A stretch of 27,901 nt of DNA from CAZSVE01 sp964610175 (GTDB lineage: Bacteria > Pseudomonadota > Gammaproteobacteria > HK1), in assembly GCA_964610175.1 (NCBI GenBank), contig CAZSVE010000039.1, positions 1 through 27,901 on the forward strand, read 5' to 3'. The notes below the pieces were generated by a model. The model did no database searches. It was given only the letters and a program-made list of their open reading frames with translations, and was not told the origin of the DNA. Made by a program: the position numbers and the translations under genes. Positions 1 through 7,738 of this stretch are shown piece by piece; within the stretch, counting starts at the first letter, position 1; every line of letters starts with the position of its first letter.

Positions 1-189
1 CTTGGCGCGAAGCGCTAACATGTCCTCCATGCGATGGAATTTTGGTTCCGGCTTTACCGGGTTAGGTGGTGTAGGAACGAAACCAGACACTTCTCGTCCG
101 AATCGTAATAATCGGTGATCGCTGACCTGTCACCAGGATCTTTCGGATTCTTATACCATTTCGATATCGAACGTCTACGCCAAACAGGA
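1..189. other. Non-coding left edge with a copy of a short dispersed repeat
   Basis: No convincing gene is visible here. The first 27 bases (TTGGCGCGAAGCGC followed by a CATGT-CTCC block) match 1257-1283 with few differences, and a second short block (GGTTCC-GCCTT-like, about 45-58) also has a counterpart near 1323-1337. The two copies are in the same orientation and flank livH. I see no transposase. Confidence 0.4.
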
Positions 190-255
190 TTATGTCTCCG
201 AAGAACTAACTACCAAGGCAAGTGGGGAACAGAAGGAAACCGGATCGACACTCAT
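190..255 (-). pseudogene. Vestigial start of the gene after livH (probably livM)
   Basis: An ATG at 255-253 overlaps the livH stop codon (TGA 254-252) in the ATGA arrangement typical of translationally coupled operon genes. It opens a frame of only 21 codons (MSVDPVSFCSPLA...) that ends at TAA 192-190. In liv operons the gene after livH is normally livM. The fragment is too short to show LivM homology, so the identity is inference from position. An ATGA overlap could also arise by chance. Confidence 0.3.
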
Positions 256-1166
256 ACCTTTTCCACCTCCGGGCGTCCCAACAAACCCGTCGGCAGGAAT
301 ATCAGCACCAACACTAAAATCGAAAACGCCGCGACATCCTTGTATTCCGTCGAGAAATAACCGGACCAAAATGCCTCGACGAACCCAAGGATCAGTCCTC
401 CCAACATGGCGCCCGGGATAGAGCCGATACCACCCAACACCGCCGCGGTAAATGCTTTCAATCCCGCGAGAAAACCAATAAAAAAGTCCACGACACCATA
501 GTAGAGCGTTACCATTACCCCGGCAACTGCCGCCAGGGCCGCGCCCATGATAAAGGTAATGGAAATGGTGCGATCCACATCGATGCCCAGTAGCGCGGCC
601 ATTTCCCGATCTTCGGAACATGCGCGTTGCGCACGTCCCAGGGCGGTCCGTGAAATGATCGCGGCAAAGATGAACATCAAAAAAATGGTCACGGCCCAAA
701 TGAAAATCTGAATGTGGCTTACCTGAACCACGAACCCCGCGTCTTCGTATAGAACGAAACCTCCCTGAATAATCGGTTGCAATGGCTTGACACGTGCGCC
801 TTGCAATAGCTGTACGTAGTTCTGCAGGAATATGGACATGCCAATGGCGGAAATCAGCGGGGCCAGTCTTGGGGCGCGCCGCAATGGTCGATAAGCGATC
901 CGTTCCAGGGTCCAACCGTACGCAGCGGTAAAGGTCATGGCGACAATCAATACGATCACCAACGCTATCGGTACCGACGCAATACCGACAATGTTCAATA
1001 GGGTAAAGCATAGTATCGAAAGAAATGCCCCGATCATGTAGATCTCTCCGTGGGCGAAATTGATCATGCCGAGGATGCCGTACACCATGGTATAACCGAT
1101 AGCGATCAGCCCGTAGATCGTCCCCAACGTAAAGCCATTAATGAGCTGTTGAAAGAAATATCCCAT
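252..1166 (-). CDS. livH: Branched-chain amino acid ABC transporter permease LivH
   Basis: This is an inner-membrane permease subunit of a high-affinity branched-chain amino acid (or related amide/urea) ABC importer. The 304 residues are the usual LivH length. The N-terminus has the family pattern: NGFTLGTIYGLIAIGYTMVYG, then GMINFAHGEIYMIGAF. Several hydrophobic segments follow, and the ACSEDREMAALLGIDVDR stretch matches the cytoplasmic coupling loop contacted by the ATPase. The C-terminal LGGIGSIPGAMLGGLILGFVE motif is also typical. The ATG at 1166 is the natural start, although I see no strong Shine-Dalgarno sequence before it. LivH normally works with LivM, LivG, LivF and LivJ. None of these lies beside it here: the following frame dies after 21 codons, and a livJ-like gene sits about 21.7 kb away on the other strand. 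Substrate preference cannot be read from the sequence. Confidence 0.93.
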   Translation of the reverse strand: MGYFFQQLINGFTLGTIYGLIAIGYTMVYGILGMINFAHGEIYMIGAFLSILCFTLLNIVGIASVPIALVIVLIVAMTFTAAYGWTLERIAYRPLRRAPRLAPLISAIGMSIFLQNYVQLLQGARVKPLQPIIQGGFVLYEDAGFVVQVSHIQIFIWAVTIFLMFIFAAIISRTALGRAQRACSEDREMAALLGIDVDRTISITFIMGAALAAVAGVMVTLYYGVVDFFIGFLAGLKAFTAAVLGGIGSIPGAMLGGLILGFVEAFWSGYFSTEYKDVAAFSILVLVLIFLPTGLLGRPEVEKV

Positions 1167-1256
1167 TGTTCGACAATCCGCGATTTTTCAAGGTGTCGGA
1201 AAAACAAAGATCCCGAGAAAACCGGTACGTGCGCCAAGACTTACCCCGCTTCGATT

Positions 1257-1340
1257 TTGGCGCGAAGCGCCAGCATGTTCTCCGAGCAGTCTTCTCATGC
1301 TCGATCTTCCCATACCGAATTACGGTTCCAGCCTTGATCC
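1257..1340 (+). repeat. Dispersed repeat copy matching the left edge of the window
   Basis: TTTGGCGCGAAGCGCCAGC plus the following CATGTTCTCC block matches positions 2-27 (TTGGCGCGAAGCGCTAAC, CATGTCCTCC). A weaker GGTTCC-GCCTTGA block follows in both. The core GGCGCGAAGCGCC is itself palindromic. The two copies are direct repeats around livH. Confidence 0.5.
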
Positions 1341-1392
1341 GACCTTTACGGCAATTCCATTCCCCAGCCGAAAACTGGCGTCCATCGAGCCA

Positions 1393-1417
1393 TGATGCCC
1401 GATGCCCGATGCCCGAT
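1393..1417 (+). repeat. Short tandem repeat, unit GATGCCC
   Basis: Three consecutive GATGCCC units are followed by a partial fourth (GATGCG). There are no spacers and the tract is intergenic, so this is a simple slippage-type repeat. Confidence 0.7.
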
Positions 1418-1676
1418 GCGAAAAGCGAAAAACGATGAATCGACACAGTCCCAAACAGCAAGAAATGATCGAACAGTAACACAAACCATCTGCACCCATC
1501 ACCAACTCGACTCATAAACTCAACTCACTGGGAAACCCACTCAAGAAGAACTGACGAAGCTTGGCCAGACCGCTTGTTCATCATATAGATGGAATCTACC
1601 GCTTCAGCTTCGATTTGGTGAAGGGTTAGAATAAATCCGCCTTCACTACCTCCATTCCACAGGCTACCGACTCAAC

Positions 1677-2783
1677 ATGACCGCATACATCATTCGCCGA
1701 TTGCTCCTCATCGTGCCGACCCTGCTCGGCATCATGGTCATCAATTTCGTTGTAATCCAATTGGCTCCGGGTGGTCCGGTGGAACAGGCAATCGCCGAAT
1801 TGACCGGCGAGGGCACCGATATTATCGGGCGCGTCACCCAGACCAGCACCAGCGAGACCCGACAACTCGCCGCGAATCCTGCTCAGGGTAATATCGACAG
1901 CCGTTATCGAGGCGCACAGGGTCTCGATCCGGACTTCATCCGGGAACTGGAGCAACGATTCGGCTTCGACAAGCCCATGCATGAACGCTTCATGGAAATG
2001 ATGAAAAACTATCTGCTATTCGATTTCGGGGATAGCTTTTTTCGCGATCGTGCCGTTATGGATCTGGTACTCGACAAGATGGCGGTATCCATTTCGCTGG
2101 GGGTATGGACCACCTTGCTGGTGTACCTGATCTCCCTGCCTCTCGGCATCACCAAGGCGATTCGCGATGGCAGTCCCTTCGACGTATGGACCAGCTTTGC
2201 CATGGTCATCGGTACCGCCATTCCGAGCTTCCTGTTTGCCGTGTTTTTGTTGGTGTTATTCGCCGGGGGGAGTTACCTGGATTGGTTTCCCTTGGGGAGA
2301 CTGACCTCCGATAATTGGGAGGAAATGACGCTGGCCGGCCAAATTTCCGACTACTTCTGGCACATCACGCTGCCGGTGCTGGCCATGGTCATCGGAGGCT
2401 TCGCCACGCTGACCATGCTCACCAAAAACTCCTTCCTGGATCAACTCGGGCAGCAATACGTACTCACGGCCTGGGCCAAAGGGCTCACGGAACGGCGTGT
2501 ACTCTACGGACACGTATTCCGCAACGCCATGCTCATCGTTATCGCCGGCTTTCCCAGCGCCTTCGTCAATATTCTCTTTACCAGTTCGGTACTCATCGAG
2601 GTCATCTTTTCCCTGGATGGCTTGGGACTACTGGGTTTCGAGGCGGCATTCCAGCGAGATTATCCCGTGATCTTCGGCACCCTGTATTTTTTTGCCCTGC
2701 TTGGGCTCATCATGAACCTGATCGGTGATCTCATGTACGCAGCAGTGGACCCGCGTATCGATTTCGAGGGACGTGGGCGATGA
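1677..2783 (+). CDS. yejB: Peptide/microcin C-type ABC transporter permease YejB
   Basis: This is an inner-membrane permease of the DppB/OppB family. The 368 residues follow the YejB pattern from end to end: MTAYIIRRLLLIVPTLLGIM at the N-terminus, QLAPGGPVEQAI, then the YejB-specific loop ending in SRYRGAQGLDP, RFGFDKPMHERF, FGDSFFRD, TLPVLAMVIGGFATLTML, the EAA-type loop (TAWAKGLTERRVLYGHVFRNAML) and the terminal VDPRIDFEGR. YejB normally pairs with YejE, the ATPase YejF and the binding protein YejA to import oligopeptides and, in enterobacteria, microcin C. None of these is present here. A possible yejE start codon overlaps the yejB stop but runs straight into a repeat. The ATG at 1677 matches the family N-terminus; the ribosome binding site is weak. 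Confidence 0.93.
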   Translation: MTAYIIRRLLLIVPTLLGIMVINFVVIQLAPGGPVEQAIAELTGEGTDIIGRVTQTSTSETRQLAANPAQGNIDSRYRGAQGLDPDFIRELEQRFGFDKPMHERFMEMMKNYLLFDFGDSFFRDRAVMDLVLDKMAVSISLGVWTTLLVYLISLPLGITKAIRDGSPFDVWTSFAMVIGTAIPSFLFAVFLLVLFAGGSYLDWFPLGRLTSDNWEEMTLAGQISDYFWHITLPVLAMVIGGFATLTMLTKNSFLDQLGQQYVLTAWAKGLTERRVLYGHVFRNAMLIVIAGFPSAFVNILFTSSVLIEVIFSLDGLGLLGFEAAFQRDYPVIFGTLYFFALLGLIMNLIGDLMYAAVDPRIDFEGRGR

Positions 2784-2926
2784 TGACCAGTGCAGCTTCA
2801 CTGGTTTGTCTATTTTTCGCTCATCTTCGCAAATGCGTCGAATTTCACGAAAATGCCAGTTTTGCTTTATCGATGCCGGATTATGCTTTGTCTGCCCAAA
2901 GCGAAGCCTCGCCAGTGGGTTGGTGA
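2780..2926 (+). pseudogene. Truncated frame overlapping the end of yejB (possible yejE remnant)
   Basis: An ATG at 2780 overlaps the yejB stop (TGA 2781-2783) and opens a 48-codon frame ending at 2926. Only about the first eight codons (MMTSAASL) precede the dispersed repeat that starts near 2803. The rest is a translation of the repeat, so the original gene is missing. From yej operon order the lost gene would be yejE. That assignment is inference. Confidence 0.35.
2803..2914 (+). repeat. Dispersed ~110-bp repeat, copy 1 (plus orientation)
   Basis: It shares an ordered series of blocks with the copies at 20.6 and 21.0 kb: TTTGTCTATTTTTCGCTCA, CTTCGCAAATG-GTCGA, the CACCAGTTTTGCTTTA-like block, CGATGC-GATTATGCTTTGT and AAGCGAAGCCTCGCC at the inner end. 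This copy is more diverged than those near 21 kb. It lies between the yejB stop and the cobS ribosome binding site, so an upstream in-frame ATG in it should not be taken as the cobS start. Confidence 0.8.
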
Positions 2927-2957
2927 TGGAAAACAACCGCGCCATGGAGAAAATCCG

Positions 2958-3701
2958 GTGAAACGACTGTGTGCGGCCCTGGGTTTCTTGACCGTGATAC
3001 CGCTGCCTGGCGCTTGCCTCCCTACGGAACGCGATCTAACCGGCAGCGTGGCGTTTTTTCCGCTGGTCGGTTTGCTGATCGGGCTATCGGCGGCGGCCGT
3101 GTGCATGGCGCTGGAGAATGTCTTCCCTCCGATGGTGCTTGCCGTGCTCCTGACAGGGTGGCTCGCCATGGTGCACGGTGGCCTTCACTTGGATGGACTG
3201 GCCGATACCGCCGATGGTTTCTTCAGTCACCACGGGCGGGAACGAGTCCTTGCCATTATGCGAGACAGTCACATCGGGGCCTTTGGGTGTCTCGCCATCG
3301 GGGGGATTCTTGCGCTCAAGGTGGCCGCCATTGCCTCTTTGCCCGATGGATATCTCATGAAAGCGATATTCCTTTCCCCAGTCATGGGACGCGCAATCAT
3401 GGTGCCCATGCTGGATTTTCTGCCGCCCGCCCGGACCGATGGACTGGGTAGCCTGTTTTATCGCGATCGAAGCATTCGGCAATCGGTCGCCGAGTCCATG
3501 GCAGCCATGGTCATCTCGTTGACGGCGGCATGGCTCCTGCTGGGGTTCGCGGGTCTTTTGGCAGGTGCCGTCGTCGTCCTGGCAATGGCACTATTCGTTT
3601 ATTGGTGCTGGCGAAGGATCGGCGGAATAACCGGCGATACCATGGGCGCGGCAAGCGAGATTTCCGAGGCGTTGGTATTGCTTGTGCTTTGTGCGCAATG
3701 A
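2958..3701 (+). CDS. cobS: Adenosylcobinamide-GDP ribazoletransferase (cobalamin synthase)
   Basis: This is a membrane enzyme that joins adenosylcobinamide-GDP to alpha-ribazole (or its phosphate), the last assembly step of the cobalamin nucleotide loop. The catalytic signature GGLHLDGLADTADG is at about residues 74-87, followed by the usual RDSHIGAFG stretch. Several transmembrane segments follow. I place the start at GTG 2958 (protein VKRLCAALGFLTVIPLPG), because this matches CobS N-termini and has GGAGA seven bases upstream. The frame is open further upstream to 2790, but that part is repeat sequence. The length of 247 residues is normal. The gene lies in a block with the cobD-cobQ fusion. 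No cobU/cobP or cobT is visible nearby. Confidence 0.93.
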   Translation: MKRLCAALGFLTVIPLPGACLPTERDLTGSVAFFPLVGLLIGLSAAAVCMALENVFPPMVLAVLLTGWLAMVHGGLHLDGLADTADGFFSHHGRERVLAIMRDSHIGAFGCLAIGGILALKVAAIASLPDGYLMKAIFLSPVMGRAIMVPMLDFLPPARTDGLGSLFYRDRSIRQSVAESMAAMVISLTAAWLLLGFAGLLAGAVVVLAMALFVYWCWRRIGGITGDTMGAASEISEALVLLVLCAQ

Positions 3702-3760
3702 CCAAGCGTAGTTCACATTTCACGCAAGGCGCAAGGAATTCAAGATAAAGAGGTTATCCG

Positions 3761-3992
3761 ATGAAAGATTTCGTCATCTGCATCGATAACGATGGTAATC
3801 CGGCTAGTCTGATATTGGGCAAGGTCTGCCATATTGCCGGATGCCCAAGCCACAAAACACAACATGGTGCGCATCCTCGATGAGGACAAATCGGGGCCTG
3901 GGGGTTATCTCTACGAGGCGGCCATGTTCGTTCCCATCGAACTGCCGGAACTGGCGAGACGGGCACTGGCGGAACGAATCGGTATATCGTGA
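3761..3992 (+). pseudogene. Frameshifted small protein gene between cobS and cobDQ
   Basis: The ATG at 3761 follows an AAGAGG ribosome binding site and begins MKDFVICIDNDGNPASLILGK. That frame ends at a TGA near 3881 after 40 codons. Shifting frame near 3828 gives a smooth continuation: ILPDAQATKHNMVRILDED, then GYLYEAAMFVPIELPELARR, ending at TGA 3990-3992. The joined product would be about 76 residues. It resembles small bacterial proteins with an LPD-A and YLY-FVP-ELP pattern, whose function I do not know. One extra base, or two missing bases, around GTCTGCCATA explains the break. It may be a real inactivating mutation or a sequencing error. Confidence 0.55.
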
Positions 3993-4179
3993 AATGTTGC
4001 GGGCCGTGCGTGTTTGGCGAGCCGCAAGCATCGATGCGAAACCGAATATCATCCCGTCTACTTTCCAATAGCCCGCCAGCCGATTGTTTGCATTCGCCAT
4101 GATGGGTTTTCCTCGAGAGGATGCACAGCCGGAAATAGATGTTATTTTCACAAAACCCTCATTTCGATAAGGAATCTTC

Positions 4180-6882
4180 ATGCAATTCGAGCACGGTGGA
4201 CATGTTCGAAATCTGGCCCGTCTCGCCGGGTGCGAGGTCGAGGAGCTTATCGACTTCAGCGCCAGCATCAACCCATTGGGGCCGCCCGATGGTCTCAGGG
4301 GAATCATTTCGCGTCATGTCGGCGCATTGGTCCATTACCCGGACCCGCATTGCGAGGCGCTGCGCGAGGCGATTGCCTCGGTGTTTTCTCTCCCGGCGAC
4401 GCAAGTGGTTTGCGGCAACGGTTCCACGGAGATCCTGTATGCGATCCCCTTTGCCTTTTCCAATCGCTCCTCCGATGCCTTTTCCAGAAGCGCCTTTCCC
4501 CAGTCGTCCTTGGAGAATTTCCGCGTCACTCGCGCCATAATCCCGGTCCCGAGCTACATGGACTACACCGCCGCGGCCACCAGGGCCGGGCTCGAGGTTA
4601 CCACTGTGGCATCCCATGCGGAGAGCGGGTTTGCCGTGGACTGGCAACGGGTCGCCCAGGAACTCACCGGTGCCGACATGGTGATCGTCGGGCAGCCGGG
4701 CAATCCGTCCGGGGCCATGTTCAATACCGAGGATCTATTGGCGGTTTCGGATCGGTATCCTCGTACCCTGTTCGTCGTGGATGAGGCCTTTGCCGATTTC
4801 GTGGCGGGCTACACAAGCCTTGCCGTGTACGGGCGGCCCAATATCGTCGTGTTGCGCTCCATGACGAAATTTTATGGGATACCGGGGCTGCGTCTGGGAT
4901 ACGCCCTGGGGCCCGAGCCGATTGTCCGACGTATCTCGGAGGCCCTTCCTCCCTGGTCCGTGGGCAGCCTGGCCCAGGTCGTCGGGGCCGCCGTCCTGAC
5001 GGATCGGGTCTATGCCGACAGGACCCGCGCCGAGGTGTCGCGGCTTCGGGAGCGGCTTCATCGAAGTTTGCTGGATCTGGGAGACATCACGCTGTTTCCC
5101 TCGGCGGCCAATTATCTGCTGGCGCGCCTCGATGGACCGAATGCCGACGCCGCGCTTCTCGCCCGCAAGCTGCTTGCGCATCGCATCGCGATTCGGATGT
5201 GCGATAACTACGAGGGCTTGAACGATGAAAATACGGACGGCGAAGCACCGAATAACCGCTATTTCCGGATCGCCGTGCGCACGGAAGAGGACAACGAGCG
5301 ACTCATCCGCGCCATGGCGCGTTCGCTCGATAGCCCCCCCCAAAAAAGAGAACGCATCCGCGCAAGACCGCGAACGCCCGCCATCATGTTTCAGGGGACC
5401 TCCTCCAATGCCGGGAAGAGCGTTCTTGCCGCTGCCTTTTGCCGTATCCTGCTCCAGGATGGTTATCGGGTTGCGCCCTTCAAGGCCCAGAACATGTCCT
5501 TGAACTCCTATGTGACCCGCGCGGGAGGGGAAATGGGCAGGGCCCAGGTCGTGCAGGCCCAGGCCTGCCGATGCGCTCCCGACGTGCGCATGAATCCAGT
5601 GTTGTTGAAGCCCAATTCGGAGACCGGATCCCAGGTGATCGTGCGGGGGAAACCCATAGGCAACATGGATGTGAATGAATATATACAGTATAAGCCGCAG
5701 GCATTCGAAGCAGTGAAAGATGCCTATGATTCCCTGTCTTCCGAAGTCGATGCCATGGTCATCGAGGGCGCGGGGAGTCCGGGAGAAGTCAATCTTAAAC
5801 GGCACGATATCGTAAACATGGGGATGGCGGCCCACGCCCGCGCGCCGGTCCTCATCGTGGGCGACATCGATCGAGGCGGCGTCTTCGCGTCTTTCGTGGG
5901 GACCATGGAGGTGCTCTGGGAGCGGGAGCGCGCATTGGTGGCTGGGTTTATCGTCAATCGGTTTCGGGGCCAACAGGCCTTGCTCGCCGAGGCGATGGAA
6001 TACGTCCGGCATCACAGCGGCGTGCCCGTACTCGGCGTCATCCCCTACCTACGGGATCTCGGTCTTCCCGAAGAGGACTCGGTAAGCTTCAAGGCCATGG
6101 ATAAAGACACATCGAGAGGGGCCAATCAGGTGGAGATCGCCATTGTCGACCTTCCTCATATTTCCAACTTTACCGATTTCGATCCCCTGGAACTCGAGAT
6201 GGATGTTTGTCTCCGTATCATCCGCGGGGCCCGGCAACTGGGATCGCCGGATGCCGTAATCATCCCGGGAAGCAAGAACGTACCGGGCGATCTGGCATAT
6301 CTACAAAACACCGGTTTGGCCGAGGAAATCATGGCGCTTGCGCGCAAAGGAGTCACCGTTATGGGGATCTGCGGGGGAATGCAAATGCTCGGGAATGGCA
6401 TCGCCGATCCCCATGGGATCGAGTCCGGTGGGGCCGACTCCGGTGGAATCGATCCCAATGGCAACGTGTCGCAAATGGGGCTCGGGTTATTGCCCATGGA
6501 TACCGTTTTGGCGCGGGACAAGACATTGAAGCTCGTTTCGGCCCATCATCGGCAATCGGGTCTCACCGTGAAGGGCTACGAGATCCATCACGGGTACACC
6601 AGTGGCAGCCATCCGTGCCCTGCCATGATAACGGAGGACGGAAGCGCCATCGGATTCGCCTCCGAGGATGGGATCATCAGTGGTACCTATCTGCACGGCC
6701 TCTACGACAATGATGCCTTCCGGCGTTGGTTCATCGATGATCTGCGCGTGCGACGCGGGCTCGCCCCCGCCGGTACCGTGCAGACCACCTACGATCTCGA
6801 GCCTGCCCTGGATCGATTGGCCCATGTAGTGCGAGCGAACCTGGATGTGGAGGGGATCTATCGAAAGATGGGCTTACAATGA
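4180..6882 (+). CDS. cobDQ: Fused threonine-phosphate decarboxylase (CobD/CobC) - cobyric acid synthase (CobQ)
   Basis: Residues 1 to about 384 are a fold-type I PLP enzyme of the CobD/CobC group: FSASINPLGPP near the start, FVVDEAFADF, and the PLP lysine K230 in SMTKFYGIPGLRLGY. It would make aminopropanol phosphate from threonine phosphate for the cobalamin side chain. Residues about 400-900 are CobQ, which amidates adenosylcobyrinic acid diamide four times. They show the P-loop-like GTSSNAGKS, AQNMSLNSYVT, IEGAGSPGEVNL and DIDRGGVF, then a class I glutamine amidotransferase domain with nucleophile C731 (GICGGMQML) and H839 (TYLHGLY). The linker (385-402) is encoded across eight C and six A bases. 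A Gly/Asp/Ser-rich insert (GIESGGADSGGID) follows the Cys motif. The start MQFEHGGHVRNLA fits the family. The gene symbol is descriptive. A base-count error at the C8/A6 tract could falsely fuse two genes. Confidence 0.9.
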   Translation: MQFEHGGHVRNLARLAGCEVEELIDFSASINPLGPPDGLRGIISRHVGALVHYPDPHCEALREAIASVFSLPATQVVCGNGSTEILYAIPFAFSNRSSDAFSRSAFPQSSLENFRVTRAIIPVPSYMDYTAAATRAGLEVTTVASHAESGFAVDWQRVAQELTGADMVIVGQPGNPSGAMFNTEDLLAVSDRYPRTLFVVDEAFADFVAGYTSLAVYGRPNIVVLRSMTKFYGIPGLRLGYALGPEPIVRRISEALPPWSVGSLAQVVGAAVLTDRVYADRTRAEVSRLRERLHRSLLDLGDITLFPSAANYLLARLDGPNADAALLARKLLAHRIAIRMCDNYEGLNDENTDGEAPNNRYFRIAVRTEEDNERLIRAMARSLDSPPQKRERIRARPRTPAIMFQGTSSNAGKSVLAAAFCRILLQDGYRVAPFKAQNMSLNSYVTRAGGEMGRAQVVQAQACRCAPDVRMNPVLLKPNSETGSQVIVRGKPIGNMDVNEYIQYKPQAFEAVKDAYDSLSSEVDAMVIEGAGSPGEVNLKRHDIVNMGMAAHARAPVLIVGDIDRGGVFASFVGTMEVLWERERALVAGFIVNRFRGQQALLAEAMEYVRHHSGVPVLGVIPYLRDLGLPEEDSVSFKAMDKDTSRGANQVEIAIVDLPHISNFTDFDPLELEMDVCLRIIRGARQLGSPDAVIIPGSKNVPGDLAYLQNTGLAEEIMALARKGVTVMGICGGMQMLGNGIADPHGIESGGADSGGIDPNGNVSQMGLGLLPMDTVLARDKTLKLVSAHHRQSGLTVKGYEIHHGYTSGSHPCPAMITEDGSAIGFASEDGIISGTYLHGLYDNDAFRRWFIDDLRVRRGLAPAGTVQTTYDLEPALDRLAHVVRANLDVEGIYRKMGLQ

Positions 6883-7055
6883 AAGGCTGAAAGGAAGGTT
6901 CATTACCGACAATTGCGTTCGGTCCCGGAAGATTCGTCGCTAATCCCCGACCCGGCGCGATCGAGAACGAACATCTGTTTTCGTTATATTCACACCAAAC
7001 ATTCACACCGAACGCCGAGCAAAAACGAACACCCCACTTTGGAGCCAGGTTGCCC

Positions 7056-7685
7056 ATGCCCATGAATAACGCCAGCATCGATAATACCAGCATCGTCCTT
7101 GCCATGACGGGAGCCTCGGGGGGGAGCTACGGATTACGATTGTTGGAAATGCTACTCGATGCGGGGAAAAACGTATCGTTGGTGGTCTCCGATCCGGCCC
7201 GGATCATCCTGGAGATCGAGACTGGGCTCGAGCTTCCCGAACACCCCGAAGAGATACGGGCCATACTGACCGATCGTTATGGCGCCCGTCCGGGGCAACT
7301 TGCGGTCTTCGGTCTCGATGAGTGGACGGCGCCCATGGCCAGCGGTTCCAGCGCCCCGCATAGCCTCGTGATTTGCCCCTGTAGCGGTGCTACCCTATCG
7401 GCGGTGGCGAGCGGCGCCAGCGATAATCTCCTGGAACGCGCGGCGGATGTGGTTCTCAAAGAGCGCCGCCAACTGATATTGGTAACCCGCGAGATGCCCT
7501 TATCGGCCATTCATCTGGAAAATATGCTCAAGCTGGCGCGTCTCGGGGCCATCATCATGCCGGCAAGTCCCGGTTTTTATCACAGGCCACGGACCGTTGG
7601 AGACATGGTGGATTTCGTGGTGGCGCGTATTCTCGACCATCTGGGGGTCGAGAATACGTTGGTTCCGCGTTGGGTGGAGGATTAG
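7056..7685 (+). CDS. ubiX: Flavin prenyltransferase UbiX
   Basis: This cytoplasmic enzyme attaches a dimethylallyl group to FMN to make prenyl-FMN, the cofactor of UbiD-type decarboxylases, including the one in ubiquinone synthesis. The sequence has the FMN-binding MTGASGGSYGLRLLE, CPCSGATLSAVASGASDNLLERAADV, LKERRQLILVTREMPLSAIHLENML and MPASPGFYHRPRT, all hallmarks of UbiX. Length (about 209 residues) is normal. Start choice is uncertain among TTG 7050, ATG 7056 and ATG 7062; GGAGCCAGG just upstream suits 7056 best. No ubiD is visible. The PKS gene starts 53 bases downstream on the same strand, so co-transcription is possible, but no functional link is obvious. Confidence 0.94.
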   Translation: MPMNNASIDNTSIVLAMTGASGGSYGLRLLEMLLDAGKNVSLVVSDPARIILEIETGLELPEHPEEIRAILTDRYGARPGQLAVFGLDEWTAPMASGSSAPHSLVICPCSGATLSAVASGASDNLLERAADVVLKERRQLILVTREMPLSAIHLENMLKLARLGAIIMPASPGFYHRPRTVGDMVDFVVARILDHLGVENTLVPRWVED

Positions 7686-7738
7686 CGGGTATTCTGCCTT
7701 CTCGAAAAACAAAAATACGATGTATAAAGGTCGAGTAA

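Larger units (their letters stand above)
1167..1676. other. Intergenic region between divergent livH and yejB, with repeats
   Basis: This region of about 510 bp has no supported gene. It holds the second copy of the GGCGCGAAGCGC repeat (about 1257-1340) and a GATGCCC tandem run (1393-1417). It must carry the promoters of both flanking genes if each is expressed from its own promoter, but I find no strong -35/-10 pair. Confidence 0.5.

Noticed and set aside
190..1011. Minus-strand open frame of 273 codons in another frame of livH
   Set aside because: The livH frame has full family motifs. This one is Arg/Gly/His-rich shadow translation, apart from its last 21 codons discussed as a vestigial start.
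1393..1417. Possible CRISPR-like repeat
   Set aside because: It is a simple GATGCCC tandem run without spacers. No CRISPR array or cas gene was seen anywhere in the window.
1561..1589. Possible sigma-70 promoter for yejB (TTGGCC, 17 bases, TATAGA)
   Set aside because: Only about 3 of 6 and 4 of 6 bases match the consensus, which is too weak to report as a feature.
2790..2957. Longer CobS starting at ATG 2790
   Set aside because: The extra 56 codons translate the dispersed repeat and do not match CobS. GTG 2958 has a proper ribosome binding site and the family N-terminus.
2783..2957. Cobalamin riboswitch upstream of cobS
   Set aside because: No B12-box-like conserved element was recognised. 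The gap is filled by the dispersed repeat.
3804..4307. Minus-strand frame containing MANANNRLAGYWKVDG
   Set aside because: It looks briefly protein-like but is antisense to the frameshifted small gene and the start of cobDQ. It has no recognised family or convincing ribosome binding site.
4735..6015. Minus-strand open frame of 426 codons opposite cobDQ
   Set aside because: It is a shadow of the CobD-CobQ gene. Its composition (rich in His, Gly, Arg and Asp) is typical of antisense translation and the plus frame has clear catalytic motifs.
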